Origin: Streptomyces uncialis | GTDB taxonomy: Bacteria > Actinomycetota > Actinomycetes > Streptomycetales > Streptomycetaceae | Length of the DNA stretch: 64,000 nucleotides | Assembly: GCF_036250755.1 (NCBI RefSeq) | Contig: NZ_CP109583.1 | Coordinates: forward strand, 1,240,001-1,304,000 | Direction of reading: 5' to 3' | Shown: in pieces, positions 55,346 to 63,582 of the stretch | Layout of the letters: each line of letters starts with the position of its first letter | Numbering within the stretch: the first letter of the stretch is position 1 | Notes under the pieces: generated by a model | The model's database searches: none | The model's input: only the letters and a program-made list of their open reading frames with translations | Told to the model about the DNA's origin: nothing | Position numbers and translations under genes: made by a program

Positions 55346-56272
55346 GTGTCCATGCGAATTCCCACCATTGACCTCGAATTATGGGCCGACGGCGGTGCTG
55401 AATCCCGCCGCGCGATCGGCGAGACGGTTGACGAGGCCCTGCGTACAGCGGGATTCCTCCTGGTGACGGGCCACGGTATCGGAGCCGGGCCACGAGCGGA
55501 GATCCGCGCGGCGGCACGGAAGTTCTTCCACCTCCCGCGGGCGGCCAAGCAGGCGTACGCGGTGCAGGTGGGCGGACGCGGGTGGCTGGGGCCCGAGGCC
55601 GAGGCCAACGCGTACGCGGAGGGCGGGGACGGCCCGCCGGACCTCAAGGAGTCGTACTCGTTCGCCTCGAACGATCCGACAGGTGACCCCGCGATCGACG
55701 ACGAGTGGTTCGGGCCGAACGTGTGGCCCGACGAGGCACCCGGGTTGCAGCCTCTGGTGGAGAAGTACCTCGACCAGATGCGCGAGGTGTCCAACAGGGT
55801 GCTGGAAGTGCTCGGGGTGGCGCTGGGCGAAGGGGTGGACCACTTCACGGCCCATACCCAGCGGGCGACCTGGGGCTTCAACATCAACTGGTACCCGGGC
55901 GTGGACCGGGTCGGACCCGCGGCGCCGGGGCAGTTCCGGATCGGCCCGCACACGGACTTCGGGACCGTGACCCTGCTGGACCGCCAGCTGGGAGTCGGCG
56001 GTCTACAGGTCCACACCGACGAGGGCGGCTGGGAGGACGCGCCCTACGACCCCGACGCGTTGACCATGAACATCGGGGATCTGATGGCCCGCTGGGTGGA
56101 CAACCGCTGGCGGGCCGGCAGACACCGGGTGCTGCCGCCGCCGGTGGATCTGCCCAGCGAGGAGCTGATGTCGCTGGCCTACTTCTACGACTGCGACATG
56201 GGGACGGACGTGCGGGGTGTCGACGCGCACGAATTCCTGCGCGAGCGGCTGAACGCCATCACCGCCGACTAA
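55346..56272 (+). CDS. 2-oxoglutarate/Fe(II)-dependent oxygenase (IPNS-like family)
   Basis: A 308-aa non-haem iron oxygenase of the isopenicillin-N-synthase/2OG dioxygenase family. The N-terminal DIOX_N part is MRIPTIDLELWADGG, FLLVTGHGIGAGPRAEIRAA and FFHLPRAAKQAY. The iron ligands are His202 and Asp204 in IGPHTDFGTVTLLDRQLGVG and His260 in RAGRHRVLPP. Substitution of the usual RxS by LMSLAYFYD leaves the 2OG-binding Arg uncertain. Predicted to hydroxylate, desaturate or cyclise the cluster's intermediate. Its stop codon TAA forms part of a transposon target duplication. Confidence 0.88.
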   Translation: MSMRIPTIDLELWADGGAESRRAIGETVDEALRTAGFLLVTGHGIGAGPRAEIRAAARKFFHLPRAAKQAYAVQVGGRGWLGPEAEANAYAEGGDGPPDLKESYSFASNDPTGDPAIDDEWFGPNVWPDEAPGLQPLVEKYLDQMREVSNRVLEVLGVALGEGVDHFTAHTQRATWGFNINWYPGVDRVGPAAPGQFRIGPHTDFGTVTLLDRQLGVGGLQVHTDEGGWEDAPYDPDALTMNIGDLMARWVDNRWRAGRHRVLPPPVDLPSEELMSLAYFYDCDMGTDVRGVDAHEFLRERLNAITAD

Positions 56273-56432
56273 GGGCTGTCCCCGTAATCCCCGGTGGATC
56301 AGCGTGCGGCGTCAGATGCGGTGCATCGCAAGGCGGAGGATCGTCCTCGTACTGGGTGTATTCGGGTGGTCCGACAACGCAGCGAGGTGCCGTAGCTGTC
56401 CTCGCGCGCCCGCCGGGGATTACGGGACAGCC
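56273..56432. mobile_element. 160-bp MITE with inverted ends, in the oxygenase stop codon
   Basis: Ends are GGGCTGTCCCCGTAATCCCC and its complement (GGGGATTACGGGACAGCC), with one extra base on the left. CTAA flanks both sides (56269-56272 and 56433-56436), the size of an IS5-group target duplication. No ORF inside. The left CTAA supplies the TAA stop of the 2OG oxygenase, so the original C-terminus was probably identical or slightly different. Confidence 0.7.
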
Positions 56433-56455
56433 CTAAGCGCCCCCGGCAGGCGGAT

Positions 56456-56492
56456 GGAGGTCCGGCCGACCCGTCGGGTCGGCCGGACCTCC
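56456..56492. terminator. Bidirectional hairpin terminator
   Basis: A perfect 17-bp stem (GGAGGTCCGGCCGACCC with GGGTCGGCCGGACCTCC) and 3-base loop between the convergent oxygenase and desaturase genes. Confidence 0.8.
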
Positions 56493-56524
56493 GTCCGGAC
56501 CTGGGCCGGTCCGTACCGCCGGAA

Positions 56525-57517
56525 TCACTTGGCGGCCTTCTCCAGCGGGTAGTAGAAGCTCGTCGCCCGGCCCTCGGTCAGCTCGGGGGCGTCCGCTTTC
56601 GCCCGGCCGCTGAGCACATCGGACAGCACGCGGATGTGGAAGCGGATGTAGGAGGTCTCGGTGCAGGCGAGGTGTTCACGCACCCGCTTCGAGATCTCGT
56701 GCAGATTCCAGGCGGGAATCCCGGGATAGAGGTGGTGCTCGGCGTGGTAGTTCGTGTTCCAGTTGAGGAAGCCGAACCACTTGCTCCGCGTGTAGACCGA
56801 ATTGGTGTTGCGCCAGGGGTTGTCGGACCGCTCCGCGTAGTAGTGCTCGGGCATGATGGCGAAATTGTTCACGATCCAGGCGACGGCTGTCGGCATGATG
56901 TACAGGGTGAGCATCACCATGGGCCACAAGACCGTCAGGACGGTCATCGAGAGAATCCACACCAGGAGAATCCAGGTGTCACGCTGGATGGCGGAGCGGG
57001 CCCGGTCGCTGGTGACGAAGTAGGGATACCGGTGCCACAGCGAGGCCGCCGACATCCGGAGAAACCCCAGGAAGTACTCCAGGTTCAGCATGGCCATGAC
57101 GTACTGGCCCAGAGTGGTGATGGTGCCGTCGGGTTCCGGGTCCTCGACGGTGTGGGTATTGCGGTGGTGATGCATATGGAACACCCGGTACAAGGCGCTG
57201 TTCATACCGAGGAACGTGCCGGCGACCCGTCCGGCGAGCTGATTCCCGCGGAATGTGTTCATGAACGTGCCGTGCGAGGCGCAGTGCAGCACATTGTGCA
57301 GCGACGCGACCACGAAGCCGGCCAGCACCCAGCTGAGCCCGGTGGCCCACCAGGTGTCGATGACGAAAGCACCTGTCACGGCGATCGCGTACAGCAGGAC
57401 GTGCACCGACGCGCGGCGCAGGGCCAGCGCGCTGGAGCGGCGGGTCAGTTCGCGCAGTTCGGCGGAGGAGAAGACATCGTTCCGGTCGGGGTGGACGTTC
57501 TCCTGCGAGATCGTCAT
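56525..57517 (-). CDS. Fatty-acid-desaturase-type membrane di-iron enzyme
   Basis: A 330-aa desaturase from ATG 57517, with GGAGG upstream. Three His boxes are intact: HNVLHCASH, then HMHHHRNTH, and NYHAEHHLYPGIPAWNLHEI. Hydrophobic stretches (VHVLLYAIAVTGAFVI, TWILLVWILSMTVLTVLWPM) fit an endoplasmic-type membrane fold. In this setting it could desaturate a free or carrier-bound acyl chain, or hydroxylate it. The nearest upstream gene is over 1.3 kb away, with the second copy of the candidate operator 490 bp upstream. Confidence 0.88.
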   Translation of the reverse strand: MTISQENVHPDRNDVFSSAELRELTRRSSALALRRASVHVLLYAIAVTGAFVIDTWWATGLSWVLAGFVVASLHNVLHCASHGTFMNTFRGNQLAGRVAGTFLGMNSALYRVFHMHHHRNTHTVEDPEPDGTITTLGQYVMAMLNLEYFLGFLRMSAASLWHRYPYFVTSDRARSAIQRDTWILLVWILSMTVLTVLWPMVMLTLYIMPTAVAWIVNNFAIMPEHYYAERSDNPWRNTNSVYTRSKWFGFLNWNTNYHAEHHLYPGIPAWNLHEISKRVREHLACTETSYIRFHIRVLSDVLSGRAKADAPELTEGRATSFYYPLEKAAK

Positions 57518-58842
57518 TCCTGAACCTCCAAGAGGGTCGAGGCAGCGCATGGCGGAGGCCATGGTTCAGGCCGTGTCCTCAGCCAGGAGGACACGAGCGT
57601 GGTGACCCGGACGGCGATACCGGCCGGGGCGGGCCCGGTGCGTCATCGGGGCGCCCGGGAGAGGGATCTGGCGCGACTGTCGTCCACGAAGCCCCTTGCC
57701 CGGCGGGAGATCGACGGCAAAGGCTTCGTCCATAACGGGTCACCCGTCACTCGTTCCAGTCACGACCAAAAGGGGCCTTGCGGCTGAGACGTCTCAGCAT
57801 CCGCGTATGCGTCGCTTTCCCGTCCCGGGCCGACCGGACAGATCCGGTTCGCCCGCACTGGAATCGACGCCGCGTATCGCGACACGATCGCGGAATCCGC
57901 TCGACGGTCCGCGGGCCTCCCTCACGAAACGCCCATCGGCGCTCCGTTGCGCCGTACCCACCGTCAAATCGTCCTCCGAACACCGCGTCCGCGTTTCGGC
58001 CTCACTCGCAAACTACAGATTTCGAAACTGAAACAACACCCCCCATCCGCCTTCGGCCCGCCCGCCGGGCCCCCGGCGCTCGGACCAGCGCCTCTTCCCG
58101 GTGAATTCCTGGCGTCGCGCTCCACCAGGGTCCGCTTCCCGGGTCGCACGATCCGGGACGCACGGGCGGCGCGAAGACGGGGCGACCACCGGGCGGCTCG
58201 TGGTGAGGGCCGCCGGGCTGGACTGCCTTGGCAAGGCATCGACCAGCGGAAACAAGACAGCCCCCGCAAGGGGGCGACTCCTCCTGGGCCCGACGCCCGG
58301 CGCTTCGGTGGTCCTGAGGTCGCGGACTTCGCGCCCGGGGCACGCTCGCACGCGGCGTCGTCGGATGTCGCTCGCGGGCGTTGACACACCTCGCCGTCAT
58401 GGCGCAGCGGATTCGGCACGCGGAAATTCGTCAACGAATCACTCTCGCGTCACCCGTGAAAAAGACGTCGGGTCGGTGCCGACGCCCAAGCGTGCTACAC
58501 GAGCCCGGGATTGCGATTCCTCGGTGATCCATCGGGAACGCGTAGATCTCGCCCGAACTCTTTACGTGAGCTCCCGCGCACGCGGCAAGGGTATTGCCCA
58601 TGGCAGAGATCGGCGACAGGCGGCCGGATGAATGCGGTTCCGCCGGTCATCCGCATGTGGGCGGCCACCGATGATTCCAGACGCTCGATATCCGCTCTCC
58701 CCGGCGCGCGCGGTTTCGTATATGGCCCGCGTCGTGAACAACGCCCGTGAGCAACGCCCGTGGGCGGGCGGCCCCGGCCGTTGTCCCGGGTGTCCTCCGG
58801 CGGGTCGTCGGCCGGAGGACTGCCGGCCGACGACCGTCGTGG
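57518..58842. other. Long gap with possible regulatory element
   Basis: I see no convincing gene here; open frames are GC-driven. It contains the second copy of the candidate operator (58008-58037) and a GTCCTCCGAA word at 57971, as found upstream of the exporter ATPase. It may be the regulatory region of the desaturase or the remains of a lost gene. Confidence 0.4.
58008..58037. promoter_or_regulatory. Candidate cluster operator, copy 2
   Basis: GCAAACTACAGATTTCGAAA to 58037, differing from copy 1 (55174) at five positions. The ATTTC and GAAA arms are kept, and TTTCGAAA adds a second overlapping palindrome. It lies 490 bp upstream of the desaturase gene and 805 bp from the ligase gene's 3' end. 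Confidence 0.45.
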
Positions 58843-60357
58843 TCAGCCGGTGGCCGTCCCCTTGCCGGCTGTCACGGTCTCCCGGAGCCGGTGCCGGTCG
58901 ATCTTGCCCATGCCGGTGCGTGGCAGCGCGGTGAGGACGTGCACCCGGTGCGGCACCTCGTAGGGCATCAAGCGGGCCCGGCAGAAGGTGAGGACATCCG
59001 CGGCGTCGTTGTCCGGACGGAGCACCAGGGCCGCGTGGACCTCCTCCTCCCCGGTCCGGCTGGGTGCTCCGAACACCAGCACCTCGCTGACGCCGGGATG
59101 TTCGGCGACCACGTTCTCGACCCGCCGTGGGCTGACCTTGCGTCCGCCGACGTTCACGAACGCGTCCTTGCGTCCGACGACGAAGACATGACCGTCCTCG
59201 TCCACCTCGGTGAGGTCTCCGCAGGCCAGGTAGCCGTCCTCCATCGACGGTGGGCCGCCGCCGTCCTCGTAGCCCTCGAACATCGTCGAGGTGCGCACCA
59301 GCAGATGGCCGCGTCCGTGGGCGGCCGTGCGGGAGCAGCCGGTCCGCACCCGCCAGTCGACGCCCGGGGCCATGACCCCCGCGCTGTCCTCCGGCCACGG
59401 TTCGTCGCGGTCGTGCCGACAGGCGATCAGGCCGGTCTCCGTGCTGCCGTACACCTGGTGCACGGGGACTCCGAGCCGGGCGGCGGCGGCCTTCGCCGAG
59501 TCGCTCGTCAAGGGGCCGCCGGAGGACAGGGCGACCCGTACCTTCCCGCGCGGTCCGGTCCGTGGCAGCACGGGGGTCATCAGCTGATACACCAGCGGTG
59601 TGCCCAGGAGTACCGTGCTGCCCGCGTCGAGGGCCTCCAGCACCACACCGGGCCGGAACCGGGTCATGGTCCGCAGTCCGGCGCCGGAGACCAGCGCCGT
59701 CGCCAACGCGCCCACCAGGCCGAAGGAATGCGCCAGCGGCACCATGGCCAGCACCGTGTCGGCGGCGGTGATCCGGTGGATGTCCCGGTACAGGGCACCG
59801 CCGGTGAGCGTGTTGCCGAGTGTCTGCCGGGTGATGCGGGGTTCTCCCGTGCTGCCGGAGGTGAGCTGGAGAACCGCCGTCGCGGGGTCCTCCCGTCGCA
59901 CCACGGTGCCCGACGGGGCGGGGACGCTCACCAGCTCGTCGAACGTGCGGTGCGCGATACCGGGAACGGGCGAGATGTCGGACGGGCCGACGAGACCCGC
60001 CGGCGGCAGCCGGTGGATGACCGAGCGGGCCTCCATCAGGTGCGAGTTCTCGCGTTCCACGAGCAGGGTGTCGGCCCCGGCGAGGAACAGCCCCAGCATG
60101 GTCGCGACGCAGGTCGGCGTGTTGTCCACCAGGACGACCACCGGTCCCGCCGGGCGTTCCCAGGCGGTCGCGTTCGTCGCCGCGGTCAGGGCGGCATCGT
60201 GGAGTTCCGCGAAGGTCATGTCCTGCCAGGCGGCGCTGCCCCGGGTGCTGATGGCCACCGCGTCCGGGGCGCGTTCGGCCCCGGCGCGCAGACAGCCGGT
60301 CAGGGTGGGGGCCGCGGAGGAACCCCCGGCCGGTCGGGGTGACTCGCCGTCGGTCAT
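58843..60357 (-). CDS. Adenylate-forming acyl/aminoacyl ligase (ANL family)
   Basis: A 504-aa AMP-forming enzyme. A3 motif LQLTSGSTGEPRI, A5 HQVYGSTETGLIACR, A7 GYLACGDLTEVDEDG, A8 VVGRKDAFVNVGGRKVSPRR, and A10 LPRTGMGKIDR with the catalytic Lys. No built-in carrier domain, so it should load a partner. Its ATG overlaps the stop of the nucleotidyltransferase-carrier gene (ATGA), making that fusion the obvious partner. Substrate specificity residues cannot be read safely; a short, non-standard binding pocket suggests an aryl or acyl acid. Confidence 0.88.
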   Translation of the reverse strand: MTDGESPRPAGGSSAAPTLTGCLRAGAERAPDAVAISTRGSAAWQDMTFAELHDAALTAATNATAWERPAGPVVVLVDNTPTCVATMLGLFLAGADTLLVERENSHLMEARSVIHRLPPAGLVGPSDISPVPGIAHRTFDELVSVPAPSGTVVRREDPATAVLQLTSGSTGEPRITRQTLGNTLTGGALYRDIHRITAADTVLAMVPLAHSFGLVGALATALVSGAGLRTMTRFRPGVVLEALDAGSTVLLGTPLVYQLMTPVLPRTGPRGKVRVALSSGGPLTSDSAKAAAARLGVPVHQVYGSTETGLIACRHDRDEPWPEDSAGVMAPGVDWRVRTGCSRTAAHGRGHLLVRTSTMFEGYEDGGGPPSMEDGYLACGDLTEVDEDGHVFVVGRKDAFVNVGGRKVSPRRVENVVAEHPGVSEVLVFGAPSRTGEEEVHAALVLRPDNDAADVLTFCRARLMPYEVPHRVHVLTALPRTGMGKIDRHRLRETVTAGKGTATG

Positions 60358-61457
60358 CGGCCCGACCGGCTTGCCGCGTGGTGCGACCGGACGACATCGG
60401 CCAGGGCGTCCGGGCTGGCGTCGTCGAAGACCGCGAGCAGCAGTTCGGCGTGGAGCCGGTCGGCCGCCACGGCGTCGTCGGGTTCGAAGCGCTCGGTGAG
60501 CCGCGCGATCAGCTCGACGGCACGCAGCGAGTCACCGCCGAGGAGGAAGAAGTCGTCCGCGGGGCCCAGGGGCCGGCACTCCAGGACCGTTCCCATGTCC
60601 TGGGCGATCTGCGAAGGCAGGTCGTTCGTCGCGGGATCGTCGTTCGTCACAGACCCGTTCGCCTCTCTCGATGTGTCGCTGGGGTACAGGCGGAGCTCCG
60701 GTGGCCTCGCCCCTTCGGGACGGTCCTCGGGTGTGCTCCGGTCCGGGGTCCTGGTGTTGCGCAGATACAGGTCCGGGTTCTCCGCGAAGCAGCGTTGCGC
60801 CTCTTCGTACCTTTCGGGCGTTCCGATGTCATGCCATCGGTCACTGAAGGAATAGGCGTGGACCCGGCGGCCGCTTTCCATCATCGATCCCACCAGGTCG
60901 GGCATGTCGACGACTTTCCCCGGGGTAATCGCTTCGAGTACGGCCGGATCCGCCACATAGATTCCCGCGGAGATATCGAGATGCAGCGTCGGCTTCTCCC
61001 ATATCCCGGCCACCTGGTCGCCCCGGATGTCGAGAACGCCGAAACCTATCGGCATGGGGCGGCGGAACGACGCGACGGTCAGCACTCCCCCGCTGTCCTT
61101 GTGCACCCGGTAGAGCTCGGCGAAGTCGAGCGCGGTCAGGACGTCGCCGTTCATGACCAGCGCCGGCTCGTTGAAGTCCGCGACCTGGGCCAGTGGCGCC
61201 GCGGTCCCCAGGGGCCGCGGGTCGGTGCTGTAGTCGATGCGGACGCCGAGCGTCGCCCCGTCGCCGAACTCGGCCCTGATCTGGTCCGCCAAGTGGGAGA
61301 CACACAAGGTGATATGGCTGAATCCGGCGCCTCGGAGCCTGCGGATGATGACTTCGAGGATGGAGTACCGACTCAGCTGGAGCAGACCTTTGGGCCGGTT
61401 TTCGGTGTATGGCCGGAGGCGTGTCCCCTTCCCTCCGGTCAGGATGATCGCTCGCAC
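60354..61457 (-). CDS. Nucleotidyltransferase fused to a phosphopantetheine carrier domain
   Basis: A 367-aa fusion. Residues 1-237 are a sugar-phosphate nucleotidyltransferase: IILTGGKGTRLRPYTENRPK, then ALVMNGDVL with the Asp, and SDRWHDIGTPERYEEAQRC. After a linker, residues 285-367 are an acyl/peptidyl carrier domain with LGPADDFFLLGGDSLRAVEL, the phosphopantetheine Ser at 310. GTG 61457 has GGGAGG upstream. The fusion of a nucleotidyltransferase to a carrier is unusual and implies the activated sugar or polyol phosphate route and thiotemplate loading meet. Coupled to the ligase gene. Confidence 0.85.
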   Translation of the reverse strand: MRAIILTGGKGTRLRPYTENRPKGLLQLSRYSILEVIIRRLRGAGFSHITLCVSHLADQIRAEFGDGATLGVRIDYSTDPRPLGTAAPLAQVADFNEPALVMNGDVLTALDFAELYRVHKDSGGVLTVASFRRPMPIGFGVLDIRGDQVAGIWEKPTLHLDISAGIYVADPAVLEAITPGKVVDMPDLVGSMMESGRRVHAYSFSDRWHDIGTPERYEEAQRCFAENPDLYLRNTRTPDRSTPEDRPEGARPPELRLYPSDTSREANGSVTNDDPATNDLPSQIAQDMGTVLECRPLGPADDFFLLGGDSLRAVELIARLTERFEPDDAVAADRLHAELLLAVFDDASPDALADVVRSHHAASRSGR

Positions 61458-61658
61458 GAGAGCCTCCCTGTGCCGCCATCGGCATCGCGGCGGGATCAAG
61501 CCTCAGAGGCGGGACCCGGTTGGGGGAAGGCTCAAACGGCCGCCCCGGCAGGCCTAGCCAGGTGGCCATGCCCGTAGAGTCCGTGGATTTACTCGTACCG
61601 CATTCCATAGACTCGACGCCGACCCTCGCAGAAAATCCAAATCCTGGGCAGGTGAACC

Positions 61659-62036
61659 TTGCTGGTGCGCTCGGTTGAAGAAGTCGTGGGAAGCGAATGC
61701 GACGTGGACTGGGGTAACGGGACGAGCAGACGACTTCTCGTTCAGGCGGATAATTTGGGGTTCAGCCTGACCGAGACATATGTACAGCCCGGCAGCGAGT
61801 CGTATCTGCGGTACGACAACCACCAAGAGGTCTGCTATTGCGTGAGCGGCTCCGGTTCCGTGGAGACGGAGGACGGCGTTTTCGAGATAAAGCCCGGAAC
61901 GCTGTACGCCCCCGGTGTCGGTGAACCGCATGTGCTGCGCTCGCAGCACGGTATGACGCTGATGTGCGTCTTCTCGCCGGCCTTGCACGGATCGGAGACA
62001 CACCTGCTCACGCCCGGTGTGCATTCGAGTTACTAG
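61659..62036 (+). CDS. Ectoine-synthase-like (EctC) cupin
   Basis: A 125-aa cupin with TTG start at 61659, preceded by AGGTGAACC. It runs MLVRSVEEVVGSECDV then SRRLLVQADNLGFSLTETYV, then YDNHQEVCYCVSGSGSVETE, IKPGTLYAPGVGEPHVL and MCVFSPALHGSETHL, collinear with EctC. EctC closes the ring of N-acetyl-diaminobutyrate to ectoine. No ectA, ectB or ectD lies nearby, and the next gene is a condensation domain, so I infer ring closure of a different diamine or amide. Confidence 0.8.
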   Translation: MLVRSVEEVVGSECDVDWGNGTSRRLLVQADNLGFSLTETYVQPGSESYLRYDNHQEVCYCVSGSGSVETEDGVFEIKPGTLYAPGVGEPHVLRSQHGMTLMCVFSPALHGSETHLLTPGVHSSY

Positions 62037-62045
62037 GGGACGGCC

Positions 62046-63485
62046 GTGGCTGAAACGATCCAGTGTGAAGTGGCCTTCACCGGCGGGCGGTTCGCCGCCG
62101 GTCCGTCGACATGCGCGCAACGGCATATGTGGAATCTGATCCAGCAGCGGATGCCGGACTCCGCGTTCTACAACCAGATCCACTGGGCCGCTCTGCCGCC
62201 CGGCGGCACGCTGTCCGATGTGCGCGAGGTGCTGGGCGAACTGGTCGGCCGCCATGAGTCGTTGCGTACGGTCTACCAGGTCGGCGGGGACGGCGGGCTG
62301 CGCCAGCGGGTGATCCGGTCGGGGTCCTTCACGGTCGGGACCGTGAAGGCCGCCGACGAGGCGGATGTGTGGCGTGTCATCGACGCGTGGGGCGAGGACA
62401 CCCGTCGCGTCGCGTTCGACCACGCCGTGGATCTGCCGTTCCGGGCCGCGATCGTGTGCCGGGACGGCGAACCGGTCCAGGTCGCCCTCTGTGTCTCCCA
62501 TATGGCGGCGGACCTGATGGGGCTGCGGGTCCTCGAAGCGGAGATCGCACGGCTGTCGGCCGCCCGCGCGGAGGGCCGCGCCGCCGATCCGCCGCCCGAG
62601 TTCCGGCAGCCCCTGGAACAGGCGGCGTTCGAGGGCTCCGAGCGGGGCCTGCGTCTGCTGGCACGTGCCGGTCGCTACTGGGACGAACAGCTGGCGGGGA
62701 TGCCCGCGACGATGTTCCCCGGTGCGGCCGCGGTGCCGGAATCCGCTCTGCCGCCCTTCCACAGCGCTGTCCTGGAGTCACGGGCGGTCGCGCTGGCGCT
62801 GCCGGTGCTCGCCGAGCGCTACCGGGCCGGCAGCTCGGCGGTGCTGCTCGCCGTGGTGTCGGTGCTCCTGGGGCGGCACGGCGGTCTTCGGCGGTGCGGG
62901 CTGCGGCTCCTCGCGGCCAACCGCACCGAGGGAGTACTGCGCGGCACGGTGGCCAATCTGCATCAGGAGGTGCCCGTGACCGTCGACCTGAGCGGGGAGA
63001 CCGTCGCCGACGTGGTGCGCTCGGCGCGTGTCGCGGCGATGCGGGCGTACGCCAACGGTCTGTACGACCCCGACCAGGCCGAGCGTGTCGTCCAAGGGCA
63101 CGAACGCGCACGCGGCGAGCACATCGATCTGTCGTGCTGCTTCAACGACGCACGGGCCGTCCGGGAGGACCGGCCGGGGGCGAGTCCCGCGACACCGGCG
63201 GAGATCCGTGCGGCCATGGCCTTGAGCACGATCGAGGACGACGACCTCCACGAGGCGGAGCGCTTCTTCCTGGTGGTCCACGACGACGTGCCCGACCGCG
63301 TCCGGCTCGTCCTCGGCGCGCAGCCCCAGGTGCTGTCCCCGGACGACGTACGGGCCTTCCTCCTGGCCGTCGAACGGCTGCTCGTGTCCCTCGTCGCGGA
63401 CGAGATGTCGCTCGCGGACTGCGCCGCGGTCGCCGGGGCGGCCGTGGCGGACGACACCTGGCGCTCACCTCGTCTCCATGCGTAG
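62046..63485 (+). CDS. Stand-alone NRPS condensation domain
   Basis: A 479-aa condensation enzyme. Opening CAQRHMWNLIQQRMPDSAFY matches C1, RHESLRTVYQ C2, and LCVSHMAADLMGLRVLEAEI C3, with the second His and the Asp of the HHxxxDG motif kept and the first His replaced by Ser. NLHQEVPVTVDLSGETVADV follows in place of C5. The GTG 62046 start has AGGGGAC upstream and lies 10 bp after the EctC-like gene. It likely joins the carrier-bound acyl group to an amine. Confidence 0.85.
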   Translation: MAETIQCEVAFTGGRFAAGPSTCAQRHMWNLIQQRMPDSAFYNQIHWAALPPGGTLSDVREVLGELVGRHESLRTVYQVGGDGGLRQRVIRSGSFTVGTVKAADEADVWRVIDAWGEDTRRVAFDHAVDLPFRAAIVCRDGEPVQVALCVSHMAADLMGLRVLEAEIARLSAARAEGRAADPPPEFRQPLEQAAFEGSERGLRLLARAGRYWDEQLAGMPATMFPGAAAVPESALPPFHSAVLESRAVALALPVLAERYRAGSSAVLLAVVSVLLGRHGGLRRCGLRLLAANRTEGVLRGTVANLHQEVPVTVDLSGETVADVVRSARVAAMRAYANGLYDPDQAERVVQGHERARGEHIDLSCCFNDARAVREDRPGASPATPAEIRAAMALSTIEDDDLHEAERFFLVVHDDVPDRVRLVLGAQPQVLSPDDVRAFLLAVERLLVSLVADEMSLADCAAVAGAAVADDTWRSPRLHA

Positions 63486-63582
63486 CGGGAGCCGGCCGGC
63501 TCCCCCTCGGGAGCCGTCGGGGGCGGACCGGCCGGTCCCAGGGCCCGGGGGCGGGGCCCCGACGACAAGAGGTGGTGGCGCG

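Noticed and set aside
57599..58840. Genes in the gap right of the desaturase
   Set aside because: All frames there have shadow-like composition and lack ribosome sites; I see only the candidate operator copy.
61659..62036. Ectoine biosynthesis operon
   Set aside because: No ectA, ectB or ectD within reach; flanking genes are condensation and nucleotidyltransferase-carrier.
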